Shown: positions 50,401 through 62,293, counted from the first letter of the stretch. The stretch: DNA of 64,000 bases from Cristatella mucedo (GCA_009760855.2 WPIO01000004.1:12042501-12106500); one strand, 5' to 3'. Notes: generated from the letters alone by a model not told the origin. Numbers and translations are program-made.

Positions 50401-53400
50401 TAAGCTGACCCTGTGCATGCTGCTACTAACCATATTTGCATGCTGACCCTAGACATGTCACCTCTAACCGTGTTATGCTTGTTGTCATTGAGCATGCTAC
50501 CACTAACCATTCGGTCATGCTTCCTTTACAGCAAATGTGAAGTGCCTAGAAAGAGATAGATTTCTCTGATGGCGTTATGCAAATATATAATTATTAATAT
50601 CGTTATTATTACCTGCCTCTGCCAGACTGCCGTGCTCGTGACACTTGCTAGTATCGCAGCCTCTGTAGCTGTTCCAGTTAGACTTGTCGGTGCTGCTCGG
50701 CACTACTGATGGGCACTTGTTGACATTCTAGCGGCAACTCGTGCAGTCAGCTCGGGGATCTGGCTGACCTTGATGATGTACATCTGTAATGCGTCATTAT
50801 ATTTCTACTTGTATACCTTATTGATAAAGCATCTGCCAAGGAACATCTGTAAAGACAGCAAATTTTTATTTCACCACAATTGGACTGTTTTTCTTTCAAA
50901 AGATCCGAAACGAGGCCTGTGAATTTTGTATGCTAATTACCTCACATACTTGGCGTCAGCATCTGTTCGGCAAAGCTGGTGCTCTGGCCTGATCGCGTGC
51001 TCTATGGTTCCACCGAATGCCTTTCTACTTTTCCAACCCATGCCACCTCAGTTTGAGAGCTGCCATGAAGTGCACATTCGTCCCTGGCTTGCTGTTAATG
51101 TGACACAGGTCGTGCATTCGAATCCTGCAGTGGGCGATCCTTGATTGCCAACTGCAAGCAGTGGTGATGGCCGCTTAAGGCTCTTCTGCCGTTTTAAAAA
51201 TGAGGCTGCTGAATCAGCTACACATTTATTTATTCCGTCTGCAAAGAATACCCTAGCCAGCTTTAAATAGTATCTTGTTCTGAATTAGTACCTGCATTTC
51301 GACTGTGGCAGCATATGCCTTAGCCATATGGGAAAGCATCCTTCAGAGGTGGATCTCTTGTGAATCTTCATTCCTGTGCAATACGACATAGCTGGTGCAA
51401 AGATCGGCAGTTATATTGCCACATTAAACTTCCTCTCTGCTTTTGCCTCCTCATAAACCCGCGTATTGACTTCGATATTCTGGCACTCACTTATCGGTTC
51501 CTCTGTTCTTTTACTTAAGCTTGCCTATCGAAATTTCTTACTCCTTGGGCCTCCCCTTGACCTTCTGCTTCTGTGACTATAATCGTTTAGCTGTGCCTCA
51601 AACCAACCTTGAAAACATCCTTCAGAGACCTCATCTTCAGTTCCTATGCACCGAAAGCCTGGAAATTGCTACCGATTAACATATCAACACCCCTTGTCCT
51701 GACAATTAAATCAAAACTAAAAGCCAAGATTCTTCCACTCGGCTAGTCTTCAATGTGTTAAAAGTTTCAACTATTGTGCACATTACTATCATTTATCAGT
51801 TTATATGATTTGTAATAATTATAATAATATATTTACATGGCACCCTCCGAGTACTTAATCTCTGTCTAGGCACTTTATATATGCTGTAAAGGAAGCATGA
51901 TCAAATTATTAGTGGTAACATGCACAATGTCAACAAGCATAACATGGTTAGAGGTGACATGCACAGTGTCAACATGTGAAATATTATTAGTGGTAACATG
52001 CACAGTGTCAGCATGCATAAGCACACAAAGGACGAATCCCAAAGACCCCTAAAAGGCTGTAATAAACATGTTTATTTAAAGCTTTTTAAATGTCAGGGGC
52101 TGTTGTGACGTCAAACGGGAGTGAGTTCCAGGATTTGGGAGCATACAAACTAACGGCACGGTCTCCAAAGGATTTAAGGTTTTGTACGAGGTATTGCAGA
52201 ACGATTTGAGTCAGAAAAGCAGGTGGTACTATACCTAGCTTGGCGGCGGGAGGGGGTAGTTCTGATAGGTAGACCGGAGCCAGAGAATAAAGGGACCTAA
52301 AGGTGAGTGACAGAACCTTGAAGTTGATGCGATTTCCTTTTTAGCCCATGTAAAAGATTTAGCTCTAATAGAGTGTTATACAAATTCCGTATGGTTATTG
52401 TTATCATTATGATTATTATGTGGATTAAACTGTTATTGAATATATAATGTTGATCGTAGTCATCAATAGCCGTGCTGTTATGAGCAACTCTCCGCTCTGT
52501 TATGAACATGCCTCCAAACCATCCTCAGGGCAGAGCACCGAAAACACAGCCCGAAGTGTCCTTTCCTCACTATGACAAAGGACAAGTTGCAGATGACCAA
52601 TGAAGAGGTCCTGAAAATGGAGCTGCAGAGGAACATTTGTTTTGTGGTAAGGCATTTATTGCAGTTCTGCTCTGATGTGTGGCATCAGCAAACTCTGCAA
52701 ACCCCGAGCTATTCAGTTGCACATGCCAAGAGTTTCTATCTGGAAAACTTGCATTGCGTTCTTGCTAGCTATGGTTCCGACCAATGGTCAATTCTCCTTG
52801 TTGTTGTCCCTTTGATAGCGAATTGGGCTTAAACTGTATTCTATCCTGTAGGCTCAGGCTAATGGGGGAAAGTCAAGAAAATACTTTTAAAAAACTGTCC
52901 GGCAATCGATTAATGGTTGTATGGTACCTTTCAAAAGACAGGGTGATAGAAATGGGACCAGAAGCTCTGACGACGTCCACGTAAAAGAAGAAAGGATTAC
53001 GCAAGCCATGTCTAAACCAGAAGCAACATAGCTGCGAATAACAAATTTACCGATCTCTGCATCACATGCGACTTGTATCCCAACTTAATTAACTTTGGTA
53101 GATCGAGGTACATTCGGTTGATCGAGGTACATTCGGGAAGCTTGTTGAGGTACATGCTTGTGACTTTTAAAAGGCTTAATTTTCAGTGTAGCTTTGGACA
53201 TTATAAATTCCATAATAAATTCGACCAATACTTTACAAATCAGAGTGAAATTTGAAGTGTGAGTTTAGCTCGGCTTGTACATACTGACGCAAGAAAATTT
53301 ATGATTTCGCTTGGATAGGTTTTGCTATACATATCCATGATTGCAGAAATTAGGCTCCTGGACGTTTAATGACATGTAAAGCAAAAGCTATCCGACCGAA

Positions 53401-56400
53401 ATCTGAAATAATTTAAGCATCCACGTAAACAAGCAGAGTTGAATGCGAATTTCAAATTTCACTTTGGTACGTGAAGTGTCGGCCGAGGTATGGAATTTAC
53501 AGGGTACAAAGCTACACTGAAATAAAGCTTTTTAAGTTACAACCATGCACCTCAACAAGCTTCACACATGTACCTCGATATACCGTGGTTCAACAAGTCG
53601 GTATACAAGTTGCATGCGATGCAGCTGTCGGTTAAATTTTCTAGTTATAGATATGTTGCTTCCTGTTTACATCCGGGTTAGACATGGTTTGCATAATTAA
53701 TTTTTCTTTTGGGTGGTAGTCTTCAGAACTTCTGATCCATTTCTAACATGTTTGTCTTTTGAAAGATACCCTAAACAAATATTCGATTGTCGGACCAATT
53801 CAATAAGTATTTTCTTGACTTTCTCTTTAACAAGTTTACTATCTTAACCTCTGAAAAATCATGGGATATTTCAATGTTTTGCTTTAATGGGTTCTGAGTG
53901 CTCGTTGACCGAGTGCTAAACCCAGCCTACCTGGTGACCCCGGCCTTCAGTCGGGCGAAGACTCTATACCACGACCTGGGTCATGTAGTAAATGTAATAT
54001 AATGTAATGTATCTCTGTCTGTAACTCCACAAAGCCATAAAGACTATGTGGGTGTTACGAGGGAGAGTTTTGTATAGCGCACTCACAGCCGAAGCGGCCT
54101 TCGGTATGAATTCGGTAGCCATCAGACTTCATCTCACACAACAAAGAGAAAGTGGGAAGCATTGCAGAGTCAGGAGAGCAGTTGAGGTAGTGAGTAGCAT
54201 AGAAGTAGCAGCTCAGGATCGCTGAAAAGGATGAGCCATAGTTGGCAGCAGGAGAGTAGTTGTCGTTGCTTAAGAATTGTGGAAGCGAGTTCCACAGTCT
54301 AGGACTTGCAGAGCAAAAGCTTCTGTCGCCAACGGTCTCTAAGCAGAGGAATGGAACAGCTATTTTATTGTCCATACAGGACCTGAGAGCACGAAGGGGC
54401 TGAAACTGGTGCAGCAGTTCAGCTAGGTACGAAGGAGTCAAGCCGTGGCGGGCCTTGTGGGTCAGCTTAAGAACTTTGCTCTGTAGCCGTTGCTCAACCG
54501 GCATCCATCCTAGCTCTTTTAGCAACGGAGACACGTGCTCAAACCTCTGGGACGTGAAGACTATCCTTGCAGCCATATTCATAGTCAGCTGCAGTGGCCT
54601 AGTTGCTTTCTTTGGTAGCCCAGCCAAAGGGAATTACAATAATCAAGCCGAGACAAAACTAAGGAGCTAATTAAATTGTTTGCGAGCCACTGTGGAAGAT
54701 AGCTCCTAATCTTGGATAGAGATCGGACGTTATGGCTAGCTGTAGAAGCAGTCTTCTGAATGAAGCTTTTAAACTTGAGGCGGCTGTCGAAGTGCTCGAA
54801 TCCTACTTTCAGTCTCTACTTTCTACTTTCTGTGTTTGACCTTGTCATTATTTAGGCATTCGCTGAACTTTGACAAAAGGAAGCTGTCAGGCTTCTTCTT
54901 TGGTCTCGTCCTTTTGTAGAGCTAGTCGTATTTTAGGTTTCTGTCGAGTTTCAGCAATGTGACTATGAGTGGCTTCCTTTGTTGCTTGTTTTTCTCGTTG
55001 TGTGCGATATCTAAGCTTACATTCTGCTTGCTCTGCCCTATTTTGCTCCCAATTAATTCCTTTTGATTGCTTTCCGGCCCACTGTGGCAGTGGGAAACCA
55101 CAGATTGGATATGTAAATTAGCCTGTACTCATGAAAAATCACGGAAAACCCCTGCTCTGCTTTGAAATGCGAGCCTGAGCTTCCCCTAACCTAGCTGGTG
55201 AGCCTGCCCCCACCCCCCTACCGAGCTTCAAGTTCTTAGTTAATGGAGCAGGGCTGCTTAGGAGGAAAAAACAAAACCAATTTCAAAATTTCATTTATTG
55301 ATGTTCTTTGGAGGCAAACATAAATCTAATTTTATTAAATTTATTGGTCAGCTCCGGGTAAAATATCAGTATAGCTTTGCGTATGTGTAAATTGTAATGT
55401 AATGTATCTCTGTCGGTAACTATGCAAAGCCATAAAGACCATGTGTGGCTGTTACCCGGGAGGGTTTTGTACAGAGCACTCACAGCCTAAGCGGCTTTCG
55501 GTGCGTATTTTGGTAGCCAACAGACTTCATCTCACACAAAGAGAAAGTGGAAAGCATAGCAAATCGGATGAGCAGTTGAGCTAGTCGGTAGCATGAAAGT
55601 AGGCAGGCACAAGCATGTGTGTGCAGCCTCATCTCTTTAATCAACGTCGTGTACTCACACCGACACCCACACTTGCACGCGAGAGTGGAGAAAAAGCAGG
55701 GAGCGAGTGAGCGAAAGAAAGCGACAGAAGAGAAAGACACGGAGAGAAGAGTCTGTACATTACCGGCACATATGCTTATCTTTATTTGTATGACAGATTT
55801 AGTAGTCATCGTTACGACCACATCAGCTCCACGGTCAAATCTGCCTATTTTCAGCTTCATAACATTGCTAAAAATCGGGCTTGTTTAGATAAGGATACCA
55901 CGTCCAAGTTGGTCCATGCATTCGTGACATCCCGTCTCGACTTCTGCAACTCACTGCTCACTGGCCTACCAGCATGTGCGATCAGGCGATTGCAGCTGGT
56001 GCAAAACTCTGCAGCAAGGCTTGTCTGTCGTGAGCTTCACAGTTGCCACATTACTCCACTTCTCGCCGACCTGCACTGGCTACCAGTCAAGCAATGGATT
56101 AACTTCAAGGTTTTGTCACTTACTTTTAGGTCCCTTCATTATATGGCTCCAGCCTATCTCTCAGATATTCTACCCCATCAGGCCAAGCATCGTACCACCC
56201 GCTTTTCGGAATACAAGTCTAGATATACCTCGTACAAACCTTAAATCCTTTGGAGACCGTGCATTTAGTTCGTATGCTCCCAAAGCCTGGAACTCCCTCC
56301 CGACCTGCGTCAGAACATCCCCTGACCTGACCACATTTAAAAGGAACTTAAAAACACCTATTTAGGGCAGCATTTAGTGGGTCCCTGTGATTCGTCCTTG

Positions 56401-58569
56401 ATGTGCTTATGCATGCTGACACTGTGCATGCTGCCACTAACAACATTTGCATGCTGACCCTGTGCATGTCACCCTTAACCATATTATTCATTTTGTTTGT
56501 TTTTCAAGCATGATTTTACTTACCATTCAATTGCATTTCACTTTGCAGCAAATGTAAAGCACCTAGAAAGAGATTGAGTTCTCTGAGGGCGCTTTATCAA
56601 GTGCATTATTATTATTATTACCAAAATTTCTTATCAAGAATGTGACCTTGGCTGCTTGGCTGGACCCAAAATGTATTACTTAAACAGAAGCTGCTTTCGT
56701 ATAAGGAAATATTAAAAGAATCCTTGCATGCACATGTATTTGACTGTCTGAACATAAAAAAAGACTTATTCGCAAGACCTCACATCTCCACCTACCATTC
56801 TGCAAACGTGAAGGAATACCGACCAGATATACTCACCATGTCCTGCAGCATATTAGCCGGCTTAATTGAGAATGGCCCGGACTACAAAAGAATATTAATC
56901 AAAACAATTATGCAAGTATTATGCAATGGAAAATTTTACTACACCTTTTGATTTTATTTGTTCGGCATTACTCACGAGAATGTTTCGGCTTCCATACAAA
57001 TTGCAGCCAGACCAAGAATGGTTGATGGCGCGGAGGGAGAAGGGATGGCAAAGGAAAATGTCAGGAGTTGATCGAAAACTGGCTAAGAGGAATGGGCATA
57101 GTAAAACAGGTGAAGAAGCTTGCCTGTGAAGGACAGAGCAAGAACTTCGGCAGCCAAATCTAGCTCTGGCACAGAATGGAGTATAACCGAAAGTACAAAT
57201 AATTACAAAAAAGAATATTCACCAAAATGGGCTCGATGAGTCGCTAGCTGCATTTTGCCACGTGTCCAAGTCCTTGCTGGAAAAACCAAAACCTATGACC
57301 GCCAAGAGGTGCACATATGTAAAGTGCCTTGAAGGAGATTGAATTCTCCGAGGCTCTTTACAAATGTAAAATGATCACGGTGTCTGCAACTTCTTCCGTG
57401 GATCCTCTTCGGCGGCATGTTGGTGACCTTATGTTAAAAGCTTCGAAAATCTGCGAAAGACCGAGTGAGCATCTAGCTGCACGTGTCAAGGAAATCGAGA
57501 GTCCCTTTGTGTAAAAACCTCTGCTAATTATACACTCGGACAAGTATACTTTTGGGCTTCGTGATAAAGCTAAGCCGATAATGTAGAGTCATTTTAATTG
57601 ATCGCTATTGGCCTTGCATTGTCAAGTCGTTGTGCAATAATGCTGCTGACAAAGGTACTTCAACTCGTGATTGCTTGTGTCTGTGATGAGATCATATCAT
57701 TTGCTTTGCCCCACATCAGTTGGCATAGTTCACATGGCGCCTACAGGGAGCTCTAACTTCTAACTGTATTTCTTGGAGAATCGTCCTTGTAATTGGTTTT
57801 TGCTATCTGGGGCAGGCGGTAGGTCCGCCGTGCTGGGCGAATAGCTCGAGACGTTATACTGTGCATATACAGCTGGAAAAAAATGTTCTACTGTTAGGCT
57901 GTTAGGCATCTGTTGCCCACGTAGAAGAAACTAAAGCTGCATCGCACTATCGGCAGTAAGTATTTTTTTTATTGAGCTTCTGAACAAAAGGTGCTGACCG
58001 GTTCAGTTCACCAAATGTAGCATCAGCTACTCGAAGCGATTTGGAGCTCTTTGGTGTCTTGGCTGTGTATACCAACCACAGCATTTCTAGCACTGCCAGA
58101 ACGGTATTCATTCAACACCTAGGTACTTGTTCGCCGAATTACTTAGATTCGCCTTCATGGACGATACCATTTCCCTTTATGAGAAACGTGCTACGGTGGC
58201 CAACCTCAACGCTAGAAAGAGTTCGGACAAGTCTCTTAACCGCTTTTTAATGCTCGCATCACTATGATTCAGGAGCACAGGCTCGGGCTCACTACCCCGG
58301 GTACCCACCGAAGACCGGCCTGGTCGTGCTGTCTCACTCACCTTTGGTTAGCCCCTCGGAAGTTCCAGATCGAAACAGCTGCGTCTTACGTCACTTTTGC
58401 TGCTTTGTTCCACTCGCACCCACGAATGCCATGCTAGTCCCCTATAGTTTGTTGTGCGTGCTGCTTTCGACCCACTGTTCTTTTTTTGCAGCAAGCAGTA
58501 GCCCTGAAGAAATGCAAAGAGCTGCAAGCTAAAAGCGATGCTACTGCTGAAAAAATCAGGCGACTATGA
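44288..58569 (+). CDS. BIRC5: Survivin (BIR-domain chromosomal passenger protein), four exons
   Basis: Joins 44288-44410, 46558-46667, 52529-52646 and 58492-58569 into 142 codons plus stop. One BIR domain (about residues 22-92) has zinc ligands C61, C64, H81 and C88 (C-x2-C-x16-H-x6-C), then a C-terminal helical tail. The survivin-type start of exon 2 ([10 protein letters not shown]), the Cdk1-type site T38-P39 (human T34) and residues equivalent to the H3T3ph-reading K62, E65 and H80 (here K66, D69, H84) are present. Known role: subunit of the INCENP-borealin-Aurora B complex at centromeres and midzone, also linked to apoptosis control. Introns are loaded with L2 and SINE copies, but splice sites and frame are intact. 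Confidence 0.95.
44411..46557 (+). other. Survivin intron 1
   Basis: GTGAGC...TTTTTTCTTTGTAG. Contains a SINE-B copy (45124-45270); the rest is unique sequence with no recognised features. Confidence 0.85.
45124..45270 (+). mobile_element. SINE-B copy in survivin intron 1
   Basis: B-box GAGTTCGAGTCCCGC, body CGGGCAATTCTGTATTGTCG and GATGGCTCTTCTGCCG, then the 3' end. The A-box is degraded. Confidence 0.82.
46558..46667 (+). CDS. BIRC5: Survivin exon 2 (phase 0 to 2)
   Basis: 110 nt, the same length as human exon 2. It encodes [20 protein letters not shown], then [16 protein letters not shown] and two bases of the next codon (AT). Carries zinc ligands C61 and C64 and the acidic WEPSDSP loop (human WEPDDDP). 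Confidence 0.96.
46960..47028 (-). mobile_element. Tail-only L2-A insertion in intron 2
   Basis: Minus strand: AAGCGCCTAGAAAGAGATTG, AGTTCTCTGAGGGCGCTTTA, TCAAATG..; nothing of the L2-A 3' UTR precedes it. Confidence 0.75.
47440..50104 (+). mobile_element. L2-A LINE, near full-length but decayed, in survivin intron 2
   Basis: Starts in the endonuclease ([20 protein letters not shown]), passes the endonuclease C-terminal region near 47880-47945, the linker, and RT from about 48690 ([31 protein letters not shown]). YADD is mutated to YADG near 49223. It ends without a tail at ~50104 where a second copy begins. Many stops. Confidence 0.85.
50105..50608 (+). mobile_element. Second L2-A 3' end in tandem
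   Basis: Restarts at [20 protein letters not shown] and proceeds through the C-terminus, a partly duplicated 3' UTR (two 'ctgctactaaccatatttg' units), the stem-loop (gtgcctagaaagagatag) and a short ATT tail. Confidence 0.85.
51100..51236 (+). mobile_element. SINE-B copy in survivin intron 2
   Basis: B-box GCATTCGAATCCTGC, body CAGTGGGCGATCCTTGATTG and AAGGCTCTTCTGCCG, end CAGCTACACATTTATTTATT. Confidence 0.88.
51430..51745 (+). mobile_element. Diverged L2-like LINE fragment
   Basis: RT C-terminal phrases in several frames ([15 protein letters not shown].., [20 protein letters not shown]) show an older or different L2 subfamily than L2-A. Confidence 0.6.
51826..52350 (-). mobile_element. L2-A LINE 3' portion
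   Basis: Minus strand from the stem-loop (gcctagacagagattaagta) through a 3' UTR with the 'gtaacatgcacagtgtc' unit repeated about three times, to RT C-terminal sequence near 52350. Confidence 0.82.
52529..52646 (+). CDS. BIRC5: Survivin exon 3 (phase 2 to 0)
   Basis: 118 nt, identical in length to human exon 3. Acceptor ACCATCCTCAG, donor TTTGTG|GTAAGG. Completes the split Met codon, then [20 protein letters not shown] and [19 protein letters not shown]. Supplies zinc ligands H81 and C88 and the start of the long C-terminal helix. Confidence 0.96.
52869..53822. repeat. ~950-bp imperfect palindrome in survivin intron 3
   Basis: Left arm 52869 to ~53345 and right arm ~53365 to 53822 are reverse complements over most of their length. 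Shared words include agtcaagaaaatactt, tttcaaaagaca, ccatgtctaa, gcgacttgtat, atcgaggtacat, agcttgttgaggt, cagtgtagctttg and tttaatgacatgtaaagcaa. The turn lies near 53355. Confidence 0.85.
53985..54800 (-). mobile_element. L2-B LINE, RT C-terminus and 3' end
   Basis: Tail aatgtaatataatgtaatgt at the 3' end. A 190-codon open frame (54055-54627) contains [40 protein letters not shown] and [13 protein letters not shown] and reaches the natural stop. The best preserved L2-B C-terminus in the window. Confidence 0.92.
55390..55600 (-). mobile_element. L2-B LINE, 3' end only
   Basis: TTACA-type tail (attgtaatgtaatgtatctc) and 3' UTR, then the C-terminal coding tail ([15 protein letters not shown]). 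Confidence 0.88.
55815..56625 (+). mobile_element. L2-A LINE, RT C-terminus and 3' end
   Basis: Begins at [20 protein letters not shown], continues [20 protein letters not shown] and the terminal block in a shifted frame, then the 3' UTR, a perfect stem-loop (agattgagttctctgagggc) and (ATT)n. Very similar to 13230-14046, so recent. Confidence 0.92.
57305..57370 (+). mobile_element. Tail-only L2-like insertion
   Basis: gtaaagtgccttgaaggaga and ttgaattctccgaggctctt form the L2 stem-loop; no coding or UTR sequence precedes it. Confidence 0.6.
57371..58491 (+). other. Distal part of survivin intron 3
   Basis: Unique sequence with no recognised element, ending in the pyrimidine-rich acceptor CTGTTCTTTTTTTGCAG. 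Confidence 0.7.
58492..58569 (+). CDS. BIRC5: Survivin exon 4 (terminal)
   Basis: Acceptor TTTTTTTGCAG, phase 0. It encodes [20 protein letters not shown] then KIRRL and TGA: the end of the amphipathic C-terminal helix that packs with borealin and INCENP in the known complex. Shorter by four codons than human exon 4, offset by a longer N-terminus. Confidence 0.92.
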   Translation, partial: QAVALKKCKELQAKSDATAEKIRRL

Positions 58570-59629
58570 GGCGGCGCAATGGTTGCCCAGTCATGTTAGG
58601 TTCTGTCGTACCTACTGTTACCTAGTGTTCAGCTGATCGGTGAACAGAACCACGTAGGCTCAGATCTGGTTCTGGAAGCGATTATACTGCGCCGACAGTT
58701 TTGGCCTGTTTGTGAGACCGATGGTTTGGGCGCCACTGTCCCCTCGAAGTAACGCCCAACCACCTCGTAGTAGCCATATAACTATTGCTGGCTGCCAGAA
58801 ACGGGTTGACTCGCAAAGGTCAGTTTGTTCTGTGTACATGCGATGGCATCATCGAAGTCTATAGCCACTTGTATACGTAAAGCACCAAAACACGTGAAAG
58901 TTTCATCTGTGTGCTGTTTCTGTATTTTTTTTATATGGCAGTGATGACTGTCTTGCAGTCTTTGTTTATTGAATCTGCTTGCTGAACTTTGCTCTACGTA
59001 GATGCTGCCTTGACACACATGCAAATCGGGCCTCGTATTTCGCTCTTCATGATGCTGTGACTCCTACGGCGCATTTGGCTAGTCGCCGGATGCATGTTTG
59101 TAAGAGAATGCCATCGTTCTGCTAAGCTTCATCGTACGGATGGCAGTGTTCGAGCTTCAAAGGTGAAGCCAAGCGGTATTTGTATAATGTACACGATTGT
59201 CAAAGCTGACCCTCGATATTGCTTCTCAGAAACCGAAGTTTAACGACCATTGTACGTTCCGTTTTGTGTTATTTTATTTTATGGCATTGGCTGGCCATAC
59301 GTTCCGTTTTGTGTTATTTTATTTTATGGCATTGGCTGGCCGGCATCGGAAGCCCTAAAAACCATCAGATTCTTGAGACTTCGGCCGTAGCCCGACAAGC
59401 TGTCGGCGGTGCATACTTATCTCCATGTGTGCTTGAGCTCCGTACTGTTCTGTTATCGTGTGCACCGACCGCCTCCAACGACTATAAGATTTGAGCAGAT
59501 GCCAGCAAAGTCACCAACAACCGTGCAGTGAGAGCTTACACTCACCCCACTGACGACAGCAGCTGGGCATGAGCATATGCTTAAACTTAATATAATTACT
59601 TAAAGGTTTGAAAGCTTCATTGAGAATTT
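58570..59629 (+). other. Region downstream of survivin
   Basis: Presumed 3' UTR and flank. I see no AATAAA close to the stop. A 44-bp tandem duplication lies at about 59252-59341. Confidence 0.4.
59252..59341 (+). repeat. 44-bp tandem duplication
   Basis: acgttccgttttgtgttatt .. ttatggcattggctggc occurs twice, back to back, with no visible difference between the copies. Confidence 0.9.
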
Positions 59630-59775
59630 CGCCTCGACAACTAGCCCTACCTTTCGATTTCGGTGTAAGATTGGGGACTATCTACCGCGGTGGGTGTCTA
59701 AAAGATTCGGTGCTCTGGTCTTGCCTCTGTTGGACTACTGCAGTTCAGTTTGGGCTGGGCTACCGAAAATAGCCA
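59630..59775 (+). mobile_element. Short L2-B-like fragment
   Basis: One frame recalls [18 protein letters not shown] (here a leucine-tyrosine-cysteine core before GLGYRK-type sequence), after 'attggggactatctaccgcg', which matches 61590-61610. Confidence 0.5.
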
Positions 59776-61034
59776 TTATACTGTGCCAGAACGATAGCCA
59801 CCACACGATGTATGCTGGCTATCGCTTTGTAGGTATGGAACCTGCATAAGAAAGAGTATAATGCAGTCCCCAAAATCAACTATACGTGCATAATAGGAAA
59901 ATTTCAGACAATAATGACACGACCACACCTAAGCTATTGGACCCAGGCACGTGTATGCTGATTGGCTGAGCCGATGACCCGAGCCCAGCTCTCCACGCTT
60001 CTCCCTCCGAAATCTGCGGGATTCGCCTTACTGTACTCGCAGGTGCTGTTCGTCGTGGCCCCAGTGAAGGGTCCGGTCTGGAATCATTTTATTGACCGGT
60101 ACTAGTCGGATGCTTCCAAGACGACCGCCTATTGCGAGCGAAAATCGTGCGATGAGGCAGTCCTCGTCGGCCGGCTGAAATCTGGTCCTCGTTCGGCGGT
60201 AAAGCCGACAAGGGCGGCGTCGGCCACCTGCCGAGTTGTCCGCTTTCTAAACATCGTTTCTGACAATGGTTCTCCCATCGAGATCGGCGGGACCTGCATA
60301 TCGATGACGGCGACTGATTCCCGGAGGAGCCGGACGTCCCGGCGCCCCCCCCCCCCCCCGTAGTTGCCGGGACGTGTAGTTCAAATAAACTAATGACACC
60401 GAGAGACAGCGGTACCGAGGCACGCTTTTTATGCTGGCATTCTATCGTATAAAGTTTGACGTGATGGCACACAAGCAACGGCAAACGGATACCTTGGCGA
60501 GCTTCATCTAAACGGATATTTTCACACGGACGCTCGCTTTGGGTAATAATATTGCACTTGGGTAAGCGACCGCTTTGCCCCGCGTCCCCATCACAACTCC
60601 CGTAACGCCTCCTCCAGACCGTAAGTCATTCCTCATAGAACCTTAACCACCTTAAATGTCAACCATCCATTAACTGGCGGCGGTGACATAAACGCCACCG
60701 AGCCAAAAAGTGGCCGTATCACTAACATAGCCACAAACTCCACCGGCCATAAAGCATGAGTAGCAAAACCAATTATCAACCACTTTATACATGTATATAC
60801 TGCATAATACAAGACCGGCTCAGAAAAATCGTATTATATAGAAAATAGTGCTGGCTCTCGAAACCTTCGGGTGTTAGCCGAAGCCAACCAGGATGCAGTT
60901 AGACCGGTTACTGCTGCCAACTAACAGTAACCCCGCCCACGACGGACTGAAGCACCAGAACGTTAACTGGCATGGTATATCAGCCCAGCCGTTCTTCGAC
61001 ACACTCTCGCATACGCTATCCTGAGCTACTGCTT
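59776..61034. other. Unannotated spacer with a poly-C run
   Basis: Moderately GC-rich around 60100-60360, with a 15-base C run at about 60345. A frame containing IVSDNGSPI is not enough for an integrase call. Confidence 0.35.
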
Positions 61035-62293
61035 GATGATATCCTACTTGAACGATAGAGAACAACGATCGGTCTGGCAGACGAGATCTTGGTGTGGTTT
61101 AAATCGTACTTGTGTTCAATCCGTGTCGTGTGGGGGTTGGGTGTCATCCATCAGACCAGTCACCTGTGGAATCCCTCAAGGGTCCGTCATCGGTCCTTTG
61201 TTATTCTCCATTTGTACTCAACCTCTTGGAAAAGTTACTCGGGCCCATGGAATATGCTATCACTTTTACGCTGACGATACTTAGAGCTGTTTCGTCATTT
61301 TAACCCTCAGAATCTGTTGCATCGAATGATGAACTGAATGCTTGCCTTGCCGACATTCGATCCTGGATGCCGGAAAATTTCCTTTAACTGAATGACGATA
61401 AAATGGAACTGCTACTCAAAGGACACCCCAAGCGTGTGGTTGGACTAGAAGGCTTTTACAATGCTGCTGTGCGACCATCACAATGTCCTCTGAACTTAGG
61501 TGTCGTCTTCTACAGCTACCTAAATGTTAAATGCTTAGTTAAGAAGACTGCTTTCATAGCTAGCCGTCACGTCTGATCACTGTCTAATATTGGGAACTAT
61601 CTTCCACGGTGGCTTGCAAAATTAACTAGCTCCTTAGTTCTGTCTCGGCTAGGTTATTGGAATTTCTTTTTGGCTGGGCTACCGAAAAAGCCACTAGACG
61701 AGAGGTGGCGATGAATATGGCTTTAAGGCTAGTTTATGAATCCCAGAGGTTTGACCATGTGTCTCCTCAGCTAAAAGAGCTTGCATGGCTGCCGGTTGCT
61801 CAACGGCTACAGAAAAAAGTTCTTACGCTGACCCCAAGGCTCACTACAGCTTGGTTTCTTCGTACCTAGCAGAACTGCTGCACCAGTTTCAGCCTCCTCG
61901 TACCCTCGGGTCCTGTATGGACAATAAATTAGATGGTCCATTCCTCTACTTAAAAACCATTGGCGACAGAAGCTTTTGCTCTGCATGTCCTAAATTGTGG
62001 AACTCACTTCCACAATTCGTATGCAATGACAGTTACTCTCCTACTGCCAAATATAGCACATTCTTTACAGCCGTCCTGAGCTGCAACGTCCGTGCCACTC
62101 ACTACCTCAACTGCTCTCCTGACTCAGCTATGCTTCTTACTTACTCTTTTTTGCGTAAGAAAAAGTCTATTGGCTACCGAATGCGTACCGAAAGCCGCTT
62201 AGGCTTTGAGTGTGCAATGCAAAACTCTCCTACTTAACACCTACAAAAGTATGCGTGGCTTTGCGGAGTTACAGATGGAGATACATAACATTC
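61035..62293 (+). mobile_element. L2-B LINE, RT part and 3' end, decayed
   Basis: Starts in RT ([20 protein letters not shown]), loses the frame right after YADDT, then [33 protein letters not shown] and the family C-terminus ending at the natural stop near 62237. The 3' UTR and 'gatacataacatt' follow. Confidence 0.88.

Noticed and set aside
55786-56365. Survivin-intron host gene
   Set aside because: The frames are the L2-A RT C-terminus with the family 3' UTR and ATT tail.
60089-60484. Retroviral-type integrase (IVSDNGSPI)
   Set aside because: Only a nine-residue resemblance; no zinc-binding H-H-C-C, no further D,D-35-E residues and no LTRs nearby.
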